A stretch of 64,000 nt of DNA from the NCBI GenBank assembly GCA_023053545.1, contig JAKZAN010000222.1, positions 1 through 64,000 of the forward strand, in the 5' to 3' direction. Position numbers and translations under genes: made by a program. The DNA is from Lepidurus packardi. Its lineage: Eukaryota > Arthropoda > Branchiopoda > Notostraca > Triopsidae. Below the pieces are notes generated by a model, which saw only the letters and a list, made by a program, of their open reading frames with translations, was not told the origin of the DNA and made no database searches. Shown here in pieces: positions 28,270-42,580 of this stretch. Positions within the stretch are counted from its first letter, which is position 1, and every line of letters starts with the position of its first letter.

Positions 28270-30440
28270 TTACGGACTGAATTAATTTCATACGGACTGA
28301 ATTAATTCATTACGGACTTAATTAATCGATTACGGACTGAATTAATTCCTTACGTACTGAACTTATTCCTTACGGACTGAATTAATTCCTTACGGACTGA
28401 ATTAATACCTTACGGACTGAATTAAATCCTTACGGACTGAATTAATTCCTTACGGACTGAATTAATTCCTTACGGACTGAATTAATTCCTTACTGACTGA
28501 ATTAATTCCTTACGGACTGAATTAATTCCTTACGGACTGAATAAATTCCTTACGAACTGAATTAATTCCGTACGGATTTTATTAATTCCTTACGGACTGA
28601 ATTAATTCATTACGGACTGAATTAATTCCTTACGGACTGAATTAATTCCTTAATTAATTCCTTACGGACTGAATTAATTTCATACGGACTGAATTAATTC
28701 ATTACGGACTTAATTAATCGATTACGGACTGAATTAATTCCTTACGTACTGAACTTATTCCTTACGGACTGAATTAATTCCTTACGGACTGAATTAATAC
28801 CTTACGGACTGAATTAAATCCTTACGGACTGAATTAATTCCTTACGGACTGAATTAATTCCTTACGGACTGAATTAATTCCTTACTGACTGAATTAATTC
28901 CTTACGGACTGAATTAATTCCTTACGGACTGAATTAATTCCTTACGGACTGAATTAATTCCTTACGGACTTAATTAATTCCTTACGTACTTAATTAATTC
29001 CTTACGGTCTGAATTAATTCCGTACGGATTTTATTAATTCCTTACGGACTGAATTAATTCATTACGGACTTAATTAATCCATTACGGACTGAATTATTTC
29101 CTTACGTACTGAAGTTATTCCTTACGGACTGAATTAATTCCTTACGTACTGAAATAATTCCTTACGGACTGAATTAATTCCTTACGGACTGCATTAATTC
29201 CTTACGGACTGAATTAATTCCTTAATTAATTCCTTACGGACTGAATTAATTTCATACGGACTGAATTAATTCATTACGGACTTAATTAATCGATTACGGA
29301 CTGAATTAATTCCTTACGTACTGAACTTATTCCTTACGGACTGAATTAATTCCTTACGGACTGAATTAATTCCTTACGGACTGAATTAATTCCTTACGGA
29401 CTGAATTAATACCTTACGGACTGAATTAAATCCTTACGGACTGAATTAATTCCTTACGGACTGAATTAATTCCTTACGGACTGAAATAATTCCTTACTGA
29501 CTGAATTAAATCCTTACGGACTGAATTAATTCCTTACGGACTGAATTAATTCCTTACGGACTGAATTAATTCCTTACGGACTGAAATAATTCCTTACTGA
29601 CTGAATTAAATCCTTACGGACTGAATTAATTCCTTACGTACTTTATTAATTCCTTACGGTCTGAATTAATTCCGTACGGATTTTATTAATTCCTTACGGA
29701 CTGAATTAATTCCGTACGGATTTTATTAATTCCTTACGGACTGAATAAATTCCTTACGAACTGAATTAATTCCGTACGGATTTTATTAATTCCTTACGGA
29801 CTGAATTAATTAATTACGGACTGAATTAATTCCTTACGGACTGAATTAATTCCTTAATTAATTCCTTACGGACTGAATTAATTTCATACGGACTGAATTA
29901 ATTCATTACGGACTTAATTAATCGATTACGGACTGAATTAATTCCTTACGTACTGAAGTTATTCCTTACGGACTGAATTAATTCCTTACGTACTGAAGTT
30001 ATTCCTTACGGACTGAATTAATTCCTTACGTACTGAAATAATTCCTTACGGACTGAATTAATTCCTTACGGACTGAATTAATTCCTTACGGACTGAATTA
30101 ATTCCTTAATTAATTCCTTACGGACTGAATTAATTTCATACGGACTGAATTAATTCATTACGGACTTAATTAATCGATTACGGACTGAATTAATTCCTTA
30201 CGGACTGAATTAATTCCTTACGGACTGAATTAATTCCTTACGGACTGAATTAATACCTTACGGACTGAATTAAATCCTTACGGACTGAATTAATTCCTTA
30301 CGGACTGAATTAATTCCTTACGGACTGAAATAATTCCTTACTGACTGAATTAAATCCTTACGGACTGAATTAATTCCTTACGGACTGAATTAATTCCTTA
30401 CGGACTGAATTAATTCCTTACGGACTGAAGTTATTCCTTA
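28270..30440 (+). repeat. 2,168-bp tandem duplication, copy 1
   Basis: J sites 28646, 29218, 29850 and 30102 recur at 30814, 31386, 32018 and 32270, all exactly 2,168 bp on. The rare ACTGCATTAATTCC monomer is at 29,190 and 31,358, and the paired ACTGAAGTTATT monomers are in both. The junction between copies, near 30,430-30,455, joins ACTGAAGTTATTCC directly to TTTCATACGG without a J. Its left side matches about 32,590 and its right side about 28,280. That is the signature of one unequal exchange. No difference between copies was seen in the parts compared. Confidence 0.88.
29218..29849 (+). repeat. Representative higher-order repeat unit (632 bp, J to J)
   Basis: This unit illustrates the HOR. 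In order it has J, then monomers with TTTCAT, TTCATT and CTTAATTAATCGATT, then an ACGT end followed by ACTGAACTTATTCC, several consensus monomers, TACC and AAATCC variants, ACTGAAATAATTCC ending in ACTG (twice in this unit), an ACGT end followed by ACTTTATT, then TCTGAATTAATTCCGTACGG followed by ATTTTATT, ACTGAATAAATTCC with ACGA, another CCGTACGG and ATTTTATT pair, AATTAATTAATTACGG, and consensus monomers to the next J. The same order with gains or losses of whole monomers recurs across the window. J-to-J lengths of 572, 592, 612, 632 and 652 bp are the common full units. Lengths of 112, 172, 252, 312 and 432 bp are shortened units. Confidence 0.88.
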
Positions 30441-32608
30441 CGGACTGAATTAATTTCATACGGACTGAATTAATTCATTACGGACTTAATTAATCGATTA
30501 CGGACTGAATTAATTCCTTACGTACTGAACTTATTCCTTACGGACTGAATTAATTCCTTACGGACTGAATTAATACCTTACGGACTGAATTAAATCCTTA
30601 CGGACTGAATTAATTCCTTACGGACTGAATTAATTCCTTACGGACTGAATTAATTCCTTACTGACTGAATTAATTCCTTACGGACTGAATTAATTCCTTA
30701 CGGACTGAATAAATTCCTTACGAACTGAATTAATTCCGTACGGATTTTATTAATTCCTTACGGACTGAATTAATTCATTACGGACTGAATTAATTCCTTA
30801 CGGACTGAATTAATTCCTTAATTAATTCCTTACGGACTGAATTAATTTCATACGGACTGAATTAATTCATTACGGACTTAATTAATCGATTACGGACTGA
30901 ATTAATTCCTTACGTACTGAACTTATTCCTTACGGACTGAATTAATTCCTTACGGACTGAATTAATACCTTACGGACTGAATTAAATCCTTACGGACTGA
31001 ATTAATTCCTTACGGACTGAATTAATTCCTTACGGACTGAATTAATTCCTTACTGACTGAATTAATTCCTTACGGACTGAATTAATTCCTTACGGACTGA
31101 ATTAATTCCTTACGGACTGAATTAATTCCTTACGGACTTAATTAATTCCTTACGTACTTAATTAATTCCTTACGGTCTGAATTAATTCCGTACGGATTTT
31201 ATTAATTCCTTACGGACTGAATTAATTCATTACGGACTTAATTAATCCATTACGGACTGAATTATTTCCTTACGTACTGAAGTTATTCCTTACGGACTGA
31301 ATTAATTCCTTACGTACTGAAATAATTCCTTACGGACTGAATTAATTCCTTACGGACTGCATTAATTCCTTACGGACTGAATTAATTCCTTAATTAATTC
31401 CTTACGGACTGAATTAATTTCATACGGACTGAATTAATTCATTACGGACTTAATTAATCGATTACGGACTGAATTAATTCCTTACGTACTGAACTTATTC
31501 CTTACGGACTGAATTAATTCCTTACGGACTGAATTAATTCCTTACGGACTGAATTAATTCCTTACGGACTGAATTAATACCTTACGGACTGAATTAAATC
31601 CTTACGGACTGAATTAATTCCTTACGGACTGAATTAATTCCTTACGGACTGAAATAATTCCTTACTGACTGAATTAAATCCTTACGGACTGAATTAATTC
31701 CTTACGGACTGAATTAATTCCTTACGGACTGAATTAATTCCTTACGGACTGAAATAATTCCTTACTGACTGAATTAAATCCTTACGGACTGAATTAATTC
31801 CTTACGTACTTTATTAATTCCTTACGGTCTGAATTAATTCCGTACGGATTTTATTAATTCCTTACGGACTGAATTAATTCCGTACGGATTTTATTAATTC
31901 CTTACGGACTGAATAAATTCCTTACGAACTGAATTAATTCCGTACGGATTTTATTAATTCCTTACGGACTGAATTAATTAATTACGGACTGAATTAATTC
32001 CTTACGGACTGAATTAATTCCTTAATTAATTCCTTACGGACTGAATTAATTTCATACGGACTGAATTAATTCATTACGGACTTAATTAATCGATTACGGA
32101 CTGAATTAATTCCTTACGTACTGAAGTTATTCCTTACGGACTGAATTAATTCCTTACGTACTGAAGTTATTCCTTACGGACTGAATTAATTCCTTACGTA
32201 CTGAAATAATTCCTTACGGACTGAATTAATTCCTTACGGACTGAATTAATTCCTTACGGACTGAATTAATTCCTTAATTAATTCCTTACGGACTGAATTA
32301 ATTTCATACGGACTGAATTAATTCATTACGGACTTAATTAATCGATTACGGACTGAATTAATTCCTTACGGACTGAATTAATTCCTTACGGACTGAATTA
32401 ATTCCTTACGGACTGAATTAATACCTTACGGACTGAATTAAATCCTTACGGACTGAATTAATTCCTTACGGACTGAATTAATTCCTTACGGACTGAAATA
32501 ATTCCTTACTGACTGAATTAAATCCTTACGGACTGAATTAATTCCTTACGGACTGAATTAATTCCTTACGGACTGAATTAATTCCTTACGGACTGAAGTT
32601 ATTCCTTA
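30441..32608 (+). repeat. 2,168-bp tandem duplication, copy 2
   Basis: Second copy of 28,270-30,440. It ends near 32,600, where ACTGAAGTTATTCC is followed by consensus, ACGT and ACTGAAATAATT monomers and the J at 32702, rather than by TTTCAT as at the inter-copy junction. It therefore preserves the ancestral continuation. The unit is 108 monomers plus 8 bp, equal to 110 monomers minus the net effect of four J deletions. No coding content. Confidence 0.87.
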
Positions 32609-35600
32609 CGGACTGAATTAATTCCTTACGTACTGAAATAATTCCTTACGGACTGAATTAATTCCTTACGGACTGAATTAATTCCTTACGGACTGAATTA
32701 ATTCCTTAATTAATTCCTTACGGACTGAATTAATTTCATACGGACTGAATTAATTCATTACGGACTTAATTAATCGATTACGGACTGAATTAATTCATTA
32801 CGGACTGAATTAATTCCTTACGGACTGAATTAATTCCTTACGGACTGAATTAATACCTTACGGACTGAATTAAATCCTTACGGACTGAATTAATTCCTTA
32901 CGGACTGAATTAATTCCTTACGGACTGAAATAATTCCTTACTGACTGAATTAAATCCTTACGGACTGAATTAATTCCTTACGGACTGAATTAATTCCTTA
33001 CGGACTGAATTAATTCCTTACTGACTGAAATAATTCCTTACTGACTGAATTAAATCCTTACGGACTGAATTAATTCCTTACGTACTTTATTAATTCCTTA
33101 CGGTCTGAATTAATTCCGTACGGATTTTATTAATTCCTTACGGACTGAATTAATTCCGTACGGATTTTATTAATTCCTTACGGACTGAATTAATTAATTA
33201 CGGACTGAATTAATTCCTAACGGACTGAATTAATTCCTTAATTAATTCCTTACGGACTGAATTAATTTCATACGGACTGAATTAATTCATTACGGACTTA
33301 ATTGATCGATTACGGACTGAATTAATTCCTTACGTACTGAACTTATTCCTTACGGACTGAATTAATTCCTTACGGACTGAATTAATTCCTTACGGACTGA
33401 ATTAATTCCTTACGGACTGAATTAATACCTTACGGACTGAATTAATTCCTTACGGACTGAATTAATTCCTTACGGACTGAAATAATTCCTTACTGACTGA
33501 ATTAAATCCTTACGGACTGAATTAATTCCTTACGGACTGAATTAATTCCTTACGGACTTAATTAATTCCTTACGTACTTAATTAATTCCTTACGGTCTGA
33601 ATTAATTCCGTACGGATTTTATTAATTCCTTACGGACTGAATTAATTCATTACGGACTTAATTAATCCATTACGGACTGAATTATTTCCTTACGTACTGA
33701 AGTTATTCCTTACGGACTGAATTAATTCCTTACGTACTGAAATAATTCCTTACGGACTGAATTAATTCCTTACGGACTGAATTAATTCCTTACGGACTGA
33801 ATTAATTCCTTAATTAATTCCTTACGGACTGAATTAATTTCATACGGACTGAATTAATTCATTACGGACTTAATTAATCGATTACGGACTGAATTAATTC
33901 CTTACGTACTGAACTTATTCCTTACGGACTGAATTAATTCCTTACGGACTGAATTAATTCCTTACGGACTGAATTAATTCCTTACGGACTGAATTAATAC
34001 CTTACGGACTGAATTAAATCCTTACGGACTGAATTAATTCCTTACGGACTGAATTAATTCCTTACGGACTGAAATAATTCCTTACTGACTGAAATAATTC
34101 CTTACTGACTGAATTAAATCCTTACGGACTGAATTAATTCCTTACGGACTGCATTAATTCCTTACGGACTGAATTAATTCCTTAATTAATTCCTTACGGA
34201 CTGAATTAATTTCATACGGACTGAATTAATTCATTACGGACTTAATTAATCGATTACGGACTGAATTAATTCCTTACGTACTGAACTTATTCCTTACGGA
34301 CTGAATTAATTCCTTACGGACTGAATTAATTCCTTACGGACTGAATTAATTCCTTACGGACTGAATTAATACCTTACGGACTGAATTAAATCCTTACGGA
34401 CTGAATTAATTCCTTACGGACTGAATTAATTCCTTACGGACTGAAATAATTCCTTACTGACTGAATTAAATCCTTACGGACTGAATTAATTCCTTACGGA
34501 CTGAATTAATTCCTTACGGACTGAATTAATTCCTTACGGACTGAAATAATTCCTTACTGACTGAATTAAATCCTTACGGACTGAATTAATTCCTTACGTA
34601 CTTTATTAATTCCTTACGGTCTGAATTAATTCCGTACGGATTTTATTAATTCCTTACGGACTGAATTAATTCCGTACGGATTTTATTAATTCCTTACGGA
34701 CTGAATAAATTCCTTACGAACTGAATTAATTCCGTACGGATTTTATTAATTCCTTACGGACTGAATTAATTAATTACGGACTGAATTAATTCCTTACGGA
34801 CTGAATTAATTCCTTAATTAATTCCTTACGGACTGAATTAATTTCATACGGACTGAATTAATTCATTACGGACTTAATTAATCGATTACGGACTGAATTA
34901 ATTCCTTACGTACTGAAGTTATTCCTTACGGACTGAATTAATTCCTTACGTACTGAAGTTATTCCTTACGGACTGAATTAATTCCTTACGTACTGACATA
35001 ATTCCTTACGGACTGAATTAATTCCTTACGGACTGAATTAATTCCTTACGGACTGAATTAATTCCTTAATTAATTCCTTACGGACTGAATTAATTTCATA
35101 CGGACTGAATTAATTCATTACGGACTTAATTAATCGATTACGGACTGAATTAATTCCTTACGGACTGAATTAATTCCTTACGGACTGAATTAATTCCTTA
35201 CGGACTGAATTAATACCTTACGGACTGAATTAAATCCTTACGGACTGAATTAATTCCTTACGGACTGAATTAATTCCTTACGGACTGAAATAATTCCTTA
35301 CTGACTGAATTAAATCCTTACGGACTGAATTAATTCCTTACGGACTGAATTAATTCCTTACGGACTAAATTAATTCCTTACGGACTGAAGTTATTCCTTA
35401 CGGACTGAATTAATTCCTTACGTACTGAAATAATTCCTTACGGACTGAATTAATTCCTTACGGACTGAATTAATTCCTTACGGACTGAATTAATTCCTTA
35501 ATTAATTCCTTACGGACTGAATTAATTTCATACGGACTGAATTAATTCATTACGGACTTAATTAATCGATTACGGACTGAATTAATTCCTTACGGACTGA

Positions 35601-37149
35601 ATTAATTCCTTACGGACTGAATTAATTCCTTACGGACTGAATTAATACCTTACGGACTGAATTAAATCCTTACGGACTGAATTAATTCCTTACGGACTGA
35701 ATTAATTCCTTACGGACTGAAATAATTCCTTACTGACTGAATTAAATCCTTACGGACTGAATTAATTCCTTACGGACTGAATTAATTCCTTACGGACTGA
35801 ATTAATTCCTTACGGACTGAAATAATTCCTTACTGACTGAATTAAATCCTTACGGACTGAATTAATTCCTTACGTACTTTATTAATTCCTTACGGTCTGA
35901 ATTAATTCCGTACGGATTTTATTAATTCCTTACGGACTGAATTAATTCCGTACGGATTTTATTAATTCCTTAATTAATTCCTTACGGACTGAATTAATTT
36001 CATACGGACTGAATTAATTCATTACGGACTTAATTGATCGATTACGGACTGAATTAATTCCTTACGTACTGAACTTATTCCTTACGGACTGAATTAATTC
36101 CTTACGGACTGAATTAATTCCTTACGGACTGAATTAATTCCTTACGGACTGAATTAATACCTTACGGACTGAATTAATTCCTTACGGACTGAATTAATTC
36201 CTTACGGACTGAAATAATTCCTTACTGACTGAATTAAATCCTTACGGACTGAATTAATTCCTTACGGACTGAATTAATTCCTTACGGACTTAATTAATTC
36301 CTTACGTACTTAATTAATTCCTTACGGTCTGAATTAATTCCGTACGGATTTTATTAATTCCTTACGGACTGAATTAATTCATTACGGACTTAATTAATCC
36401 ATTACGGACTGAATTATTTCCTTACGTACTGAAGTTATTCCTTACGGACTGAATTAATTCCTTACGTACTGAAATAATTCCTTACGGACTGAATTAATTC
36501 CTTACGGACTGAATTAATTCCTTAATTAATTCCTTACGGACTGAATTAATTTCATACGGACTAAATTAATTCATTACGGACTTAATTAATCGATTACGGA
36601 CTGAATTAATTCCTTACGTACTGAACTTATTCCTTACGGACTGAATTAATTCCTTACGGACTGAATTAATTCCTTACGGACTGAATTAATTCCTTACGGA
36701 CTGAATTAATACCTTACGGACTGAATTAAATCCTTACGGACTGAATTAATTCCTTACGGACTGAATTAATTCCTTACGGACTGAAATAATTCCTTACTGA
36801 CTGAATTAAATCCTTACGGACTGAATTAATTCCTTACGGACTGAATTAATTCCTTACGGACTGAATTAATTCCTTACGGACTGAAATAATTCCTTACTGA
36901 CTGAATTAAATCCTTACGGACTGAATTAATTCCTTACGTACTTTATTAATTCCTTACGGTCTGAATTAATTCCGTACGGATTTTATTAATTCCTTACGGA
37001 CTGAATTAATTCCGTACGGATTTTATTAATTCCTTACGGACTGAATAAATTCCTTACGAACTGAATTAATTCCGTACGGATTTTATTAATTCCTTACGGA
37101 CTGAATTAATTAATTACGGACTGAATTAATTCCTTACGGACTGAATTAA
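32609..37149 (+). repeat. HOR block related to 28-32 kb, with partial copies
   Basis: J sites 32702, 33234, 33806, 34178, 34810, 35062, 35494, 35966 and 36518. Units at 33234 and 35966 share TTAATTGATCGATT, 67 bp after each J (offset 2,732). The unit ending at 34178 has ACTGCATTAATTCC 27 bp before its J, as at 29218 and 31386. The 34810-35062 unit has the doubled ACTGAAGTTATT seen at 29850 and 32018, plus a private ACTGACATAATT near 34,995. The 35494-35966 unit lacks its tail, with ATTTTATT running straight into J. These are partial, rearranged copies of one 2.2-2.8 kb ancestor. No gene or unique sequence. Confidence 0.84.
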
Positions 37150-37960
37150 TTCCTTAATTAATTCCTTACGGACTGAATTAATTTCATACGGACTGAATTA
37201 ATTCATTACGGACTTAATTAATCGATTACGGACTGAATTAATTCCTTACGTACTTAACTTATTCCTTACGGACTGAATTAATTCCTTACGGACTGAATTA
37301 ATTCCTTACGGACTGAATTAATTCCTTACGGACTGAATTAATACCTTACGGACTGAATTAATTCCTTACGGACTGAATTAATTCCTTACGGACTGAAATA
37401 ATTCCTTACTGACTGAATTAAATCCTTACGGACTGAATTAATTCCTTACGGACTGAATTAATTCCTTACGGACTGAATTAATTCCTTACGGACTGAATTA
37501 ATACCTTACGGACTGAATTAAATCCTTACGGACTGAATTAATTCCTTACGGACTGAATTAATTCCTTACGGACTGAATTAATTCCTTACTGACTGAATTA
37601 ATTCCTTACGGACTGAATTAATTCATTACGGACTGAATTAATTTCATACGGACTGAATTAATTCATTACGGACTTAATTAATCGATTACGGACTGAATTA
37701 ATTCCTTACGTACTGAAATAATTCCTTACTGACTGAAATAGTTCCTTAAGGACTGAATTAATTCCTTACGTACTTAATTAATTCCTTACGGTCTGAAATA
37801 ATTCCGTACGGATTTTATTAATTCCTTACGGACTGAAATAATTCCGTACGGATTTTATTAATTCCTTACGGACTGAATTAATTCATTACGGACTGAAGGA
37901 ATTCCTTACGAACTGAATTAATTCCGTACAGATTTTATTAATTCCTTACGGACTGAATTA

Positions 37961-38280
37961 ATTCATTACGGACTGAAATAATTCCTTACGGACTGAATTA
38001 ATTCATTACGGACTGAATTAATTTCATACGGACTGAATTAATTCATTACGGACTTAATTAATCGATTACGGACTGAATTAATTCCTTACGTACTGAACTT
38101 ATTCCTTACGGACTGAATTAATTCCTTACGGACTGAATTAATACCTTACGGACTGAATTAAATCCTTACGGACTGAATTAATTCCTTACGGACTGAATTA
38201 ATTCCTTACGGACTGAATTAATTCCTTACTGACCGAATTAATTCCTTACGGACTGAATTAATTCCTTACGGACTGAATTA
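37961..38280 (+). repeat. 320-bp perfect tandem duplication, copy 1
   Basis: Sixteen monomers holding a J-less cassette (TTTCAT, TTCATT, CGATT, ACGT, CTTATT), then TACC, AAATCC and the rare ACTGACCGAATT (38,231). Identical by eye to the next 320 bp. Confidence 0.9.
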
Positions 38281-38600
38281 ATTCATTACGGACTGAAATA
38301 ATTCCTTACGGACTGAATTAATTCATTACGGACTGAATTAATTTCATACGGACTGAATTAATTCATTACGGACTTAATTAATCGATTACGGACTGAATTA
38401 ATTCCTTACGTACTGAACTTATTCCTTACGGACTGAATTAATTCCTTACGGACTGAATTAATACCTTACGGACTGAATTAAATCCTTACGGACTGAATTA
38501 ATTCCTTACGGACTGAATTAATTCCTTACGGACTGAATTAATTCCTTACTGACCGAATTAATTCCTTACGGACTGAATTAATTCCTTACGGACTGAATTA
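38281..38600 (+). repeat. 320-bp perfect tandem duplication, copy 2
   Basis: Exact repeat of 37,961-38,280, including ACTGACCGAATT at 38,551. Identity stops at 38,601, where CCTTACGG replaces CATTACGG. This rare variant was seen nowhere else in the window, so the duplication is recent. Confidence 0.9.
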
Positions 38601-38940
38601 ATTCCTTACGGACTGAATTAATTCATTACGGACTTAATTAATCCATTACGGACTGAATTATTTCCTTACGTACTGAAGTTATTCCTTACGGACTGAATTA
38701 ATTCCTTACGTACTGAAATAATTCCTTACGGACTGAATTAATTCCTTACGGACTGAATTAATTCCTTACGGACTGAATTAATTCCTTAATTAATTCCTTA
38801 CGGACTGAATTAATTTCATACGGACTGAATTAATTCATTACGGACTTAATTAATCGATTACGGACTGAATTAATTCCTTACGTACTGAACTTATTCCTTA
38901 CGGACTGAATTAATTCCTTACGGACTGAATTAATTCCTTA

Positions 38941-39100
38941 CCGACTGAATTAATTCCTTACGGACTGAATTAATACCTTACGGACTGAATTAAATCCTTA
39001 CGGACTGAATTAATTCCTTACCGACTGAATTAATTCCTTACGGACTGAATTAATACCTTACGGACTGAATTAAATCCTTACGGACTGAATTAATTCCTTA
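38941..39100 (+). repeat. 80-bp tandem duplication (2 x 4 monomers)
   Basis: Two consecutive four-monomer groups, each beginning with the rare CCTTACCGACTG variant (38,941 and 39,021) and followed by TACC and AAATCC monomers. The rare base is seen only in these two places, which marks a very recent four-monomer exchange. Confidence 0.87.
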
Positions 39101-41980
39101 CGGACTGAATTAATTCCTTACGGACTGAAATAATTCCTTACTGACTGAATTAAATCCTTACGGACTGAATTAATTCCTTACGGACTGAATTAATTCCTTA
39201 CGGACTGAATTAATTCCTTACGGACTGAAATAATTCCTTACTGACTGAATTAAATCCTTACGGACTGAATTAATTCCTTACGTACTTTATTAATTCCTTA
39301 CGGTCTGAATTAATTCCGTACGGATTTTATTAATTCCTTACGGACTGAATTAATTCCGTACGGATTTTATTAATTCCTTACGGACTGAATAAATTCCTTA
39401 CGAATTGAATTAATTCCGTACGGATTTTATTAATTCCTTACGGACTGAATTAATTAATTACGGACAGAATTAATTCCTTACGGACTGAATTAATTCCTTA
39501 CGGACTGAATTAATTCCTTAATTAATTCCTTACGGACTGAATTAATTTCATACGGACTGAATTAATTCATTACGGACTTAATTAATCGATTACGGACTGA
39601 ATTAATTCCTTACGTACTGAACTTATTCCTTACGGACTGAATTAATTCCTTACGGACTGAATTAATTCCTTACGGACTGAATTAATTCCTTACGGACTGA
39701 ATTAATACCTTACGGACTGAATTAAATCCTTACGGACTGAATTAATTCCTTACGGACTGAATTAATTCCTTACGGACTGAATTAATTCCTTACTGATTGA
39801 ATTAATTCCTTACGGACTGAATTAATTCCTTACGGACTGAATTAATTCCTTACGGACTGAAATAATTCCTTACTGACTGAATTAAATCCTTACGGACTGA
39901 ATTAATTCCTTTCGGACTGAATTAGTTCCTTAAGGACTGAATTAATTCCTTACGTACTTAATTAATTCCTTACGGTCTGAATTAATTCCGTACGGATTTT
40001 ATTAATTCCTTACGGAATGAATTAATTCATTACGGACTGAAGAAATTCCTTACGAACTGAATTAATTCCGTACGGATTTTATTAATTCCTTACGGACTGA
40101 ATTAATTCATTACGGACTGAAATAATTCCTTACGGACTGAATTAATTCCTTACGGACTGAATTAATTCCTTACGGACTGAATTAATTCCTTACGGACTTA
40201 ATTAATTCCTTACGGACTGAATTAATTCCTTACGGACTGAATTAATTCCTTACTGACTGAATTAAATCCTTTCGGACTGAATTAATTCCTTTCGGACTGA
40301 ATTAATTCCTTACGGTCTGAATTAATTCCGTACGGATTTTATTAATTCCTTACGGAATGAATTAATTCATTACGGACTGAAGAAATTCCTTACGAACTGA
40401 ATTAATTCCGTACGGATTTTATTAATTCCTTACGGACTGAATTAATTCATTACGGACTGAAATAATTCCTTACGGACTGAATTAATTCCTTACGGACTGA
40501 ATTAATTCCTTACGGACTGAATTAATTCCTTACGGACTTAATTAATTCCTTACGGACTGAATTAATTCCTTACGGACTGAAATAATTCCTTACTGACTGA
40601 ATTAAATCCTTTCGGACTGAATTAATTCCTTTCGGACTGAATTAGTTCCTTAAGGACTGAATTAATTCCTTACGTACTTAATTAATTCCTTACGGTCTGA
40701 AATAATTCCGTACGGATTTTATTAATTCCTTACGGAATGAAATAATTCATTACGGACTGAAGAAATTCCTTACGAACTGAATTAATTCCGTACGGATTTT
40801 TTTAATTCCTTACGGACTGAATTAATTCATTACGGACTGAAATAATTCCTTACGGACTGAATTAATTCATTACGGACTGAATTAATTTCATACGGACTGA
40901 ATTAATTCATTACGGACTTAATTAATCGATTACGGACTGAATTAATTCCTTACGTACTGAACTTATTCCTTACGGACTGAATTAATTCCTTACGGACTGA
41001 ATTAATACCTTACGGACTGAATTAAATCCTTACGGACTGAATTAATTCCTTACGGACTGAATTAATTCCTTACGGACTGAATTAATTCCTTACTGACTGA
41101 ATTAATTCCTTACGGACTGAATTAATTCCTTACGGACTGAATTAATTCCTTACGGACTGAATTAATTCCGTACGGATTTTATTAATTCCTTACGGACTGA
41201 ATTAATTCCGTACGGATTTTATTAATTCCTTACGGACTGAATAAATTCCTTACGAACTGAATTAATTCCGTACGGATTTTATTAATTCCTTACGGACTGA
41301 ATTAATTAATTACGGACTGAATTAATTCCTTACGGACTGAATTAATTCCTTACGGACTGAATTAATTCCTTAATTAATTCCTTACGGACTGAATTAATTT
41401 CATACGGACTGAATTAATTCATTACGGACTTAATTAATCGATTACGGACTGAATTAATTCCTTACGTACTGAACTTATTCCTTACGGACTGAATTAATTC
41501 CTTACGGACTGAATTAATTCCTTACGGACTGAATTAATTCCTTACGGACTGAATTAATTCCTTACGGACTGAATTAATACCTTACGGACTGAATTAAATC
41601 CTTACGGACTGAATTAATTCCTTACGGACTGAATTAATTCCTTACGGACTGAATTAATTCCTTACTGACTGAATTAATTCCTTACGGACTGAATTAATTC
41701 CTTACGGACTGAATTAATTCCTTACGGACTGAAATAATTCCTTACTGACTGAATTAAATCCTTACGGACTGAATTAATTACTTTCGGACTGAATTAGTTC
41801 CTTAAGGACTGAATTAATTCCTTACGTACTTAATTAATTCCTTACGGTCTGAATTAATTCCGTACGGATTTTATTAATTCCTTACGGAATGAATTAATTC
41901 ATTACGGACTGAAGAAATTCCTCACGAACTGAATTAATTCCGTACGGATTTTACTAATTCCTTACGGACTGAATTAATTC

Positions 41981-42280
41981 ATTACGGACTGAAATAATTC
42001 CTTACGGACTGAATTAATTCCTTACGGACTGAATTAATTCCTTACGGACTGAATTAATTCCTTACGGACTTAAATAATTCCTTACGTACTTTATTAATTC
42101 CTTACGGTCTGAATTAATTCCGTACGGATTTTATTAATTCCTTACGGACTGAATCAATTCCGTACAGATTTTATTAATTCCTTACGGACTGAATAAATTC
42201 CTTACGAACTGAATTAATTCCGTACGGATTTTATTAATTCCTTACGGACTGAATTAATTCATTACGGACTGAATTAATTC
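41981..42280 (+). repeat. 300-bp tandem duplication, copy 1
   Basis: Fifteen monomers from TTCATTACGG plus ACTGAAATAATT through CCGTACGG and ATTTTATT, ACTGAATCAATT with CCGTACAG, ACTGAATAAATT with ACGA, to TTCATTACGG. Copy 1 has CTTAAATAATT near 42,070 where copy 2 has CTTAATTAATT near 42,370. Both copies are also present at 55,258-55,857, so this duplication predates the 3.9-kb one. Confidence 0.85.
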
Positions 42281-42580
42281 ATTACGGACTGAAATAATTC
42301 CTTACGGACTGAATTAATTCCTTACGGACTGAATTAATTCCTTACGGACTGAATTAATTCCTTACGGACTTAATTAATTCCTTACGTACTTTATTAATTC
42401 CTTACGGTCTGAATTAATTCCGTACGGATTTTATTAATTCCTTACGGACTGAATCAATTCCGTACAGATTTTATTAATTCCTTACGGACTGAATAAATTC
42501 CTTACGAACTGAATTAATTCCGTACGGATTTTATTAATTCCTTACGGACTGAATTAATTCATTACGGACTGAATTAATTC
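42281..42580 (+). repeat. 300-bp tandem duplication, copy 2
   Basis: Repeat of 41,981-42,280 at an offset of exactly 15 monomers, with one substitution seen. It is followed shortly by the J at 42598. Confidence 0.85.

Larger units (their letters stand above)
37150..39513 (+). repeat. HOR block with J-less cassettes
   Basis: Only two J sites (37150 and 38782) in 2.36 kb, yet TTTCAT-led cassettes occur three more times without J (37,641, 38,021, 38,341). In each of these TTTCAT follows TTCATTACGG directly. It contains the 320-bp duplication at 37,961-38,600, an 80-bp duplication at 38,941-39,100 and a monomer ACTGAAGGAATTCC at about 37,890. No coding content. Confidence 0.83.
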
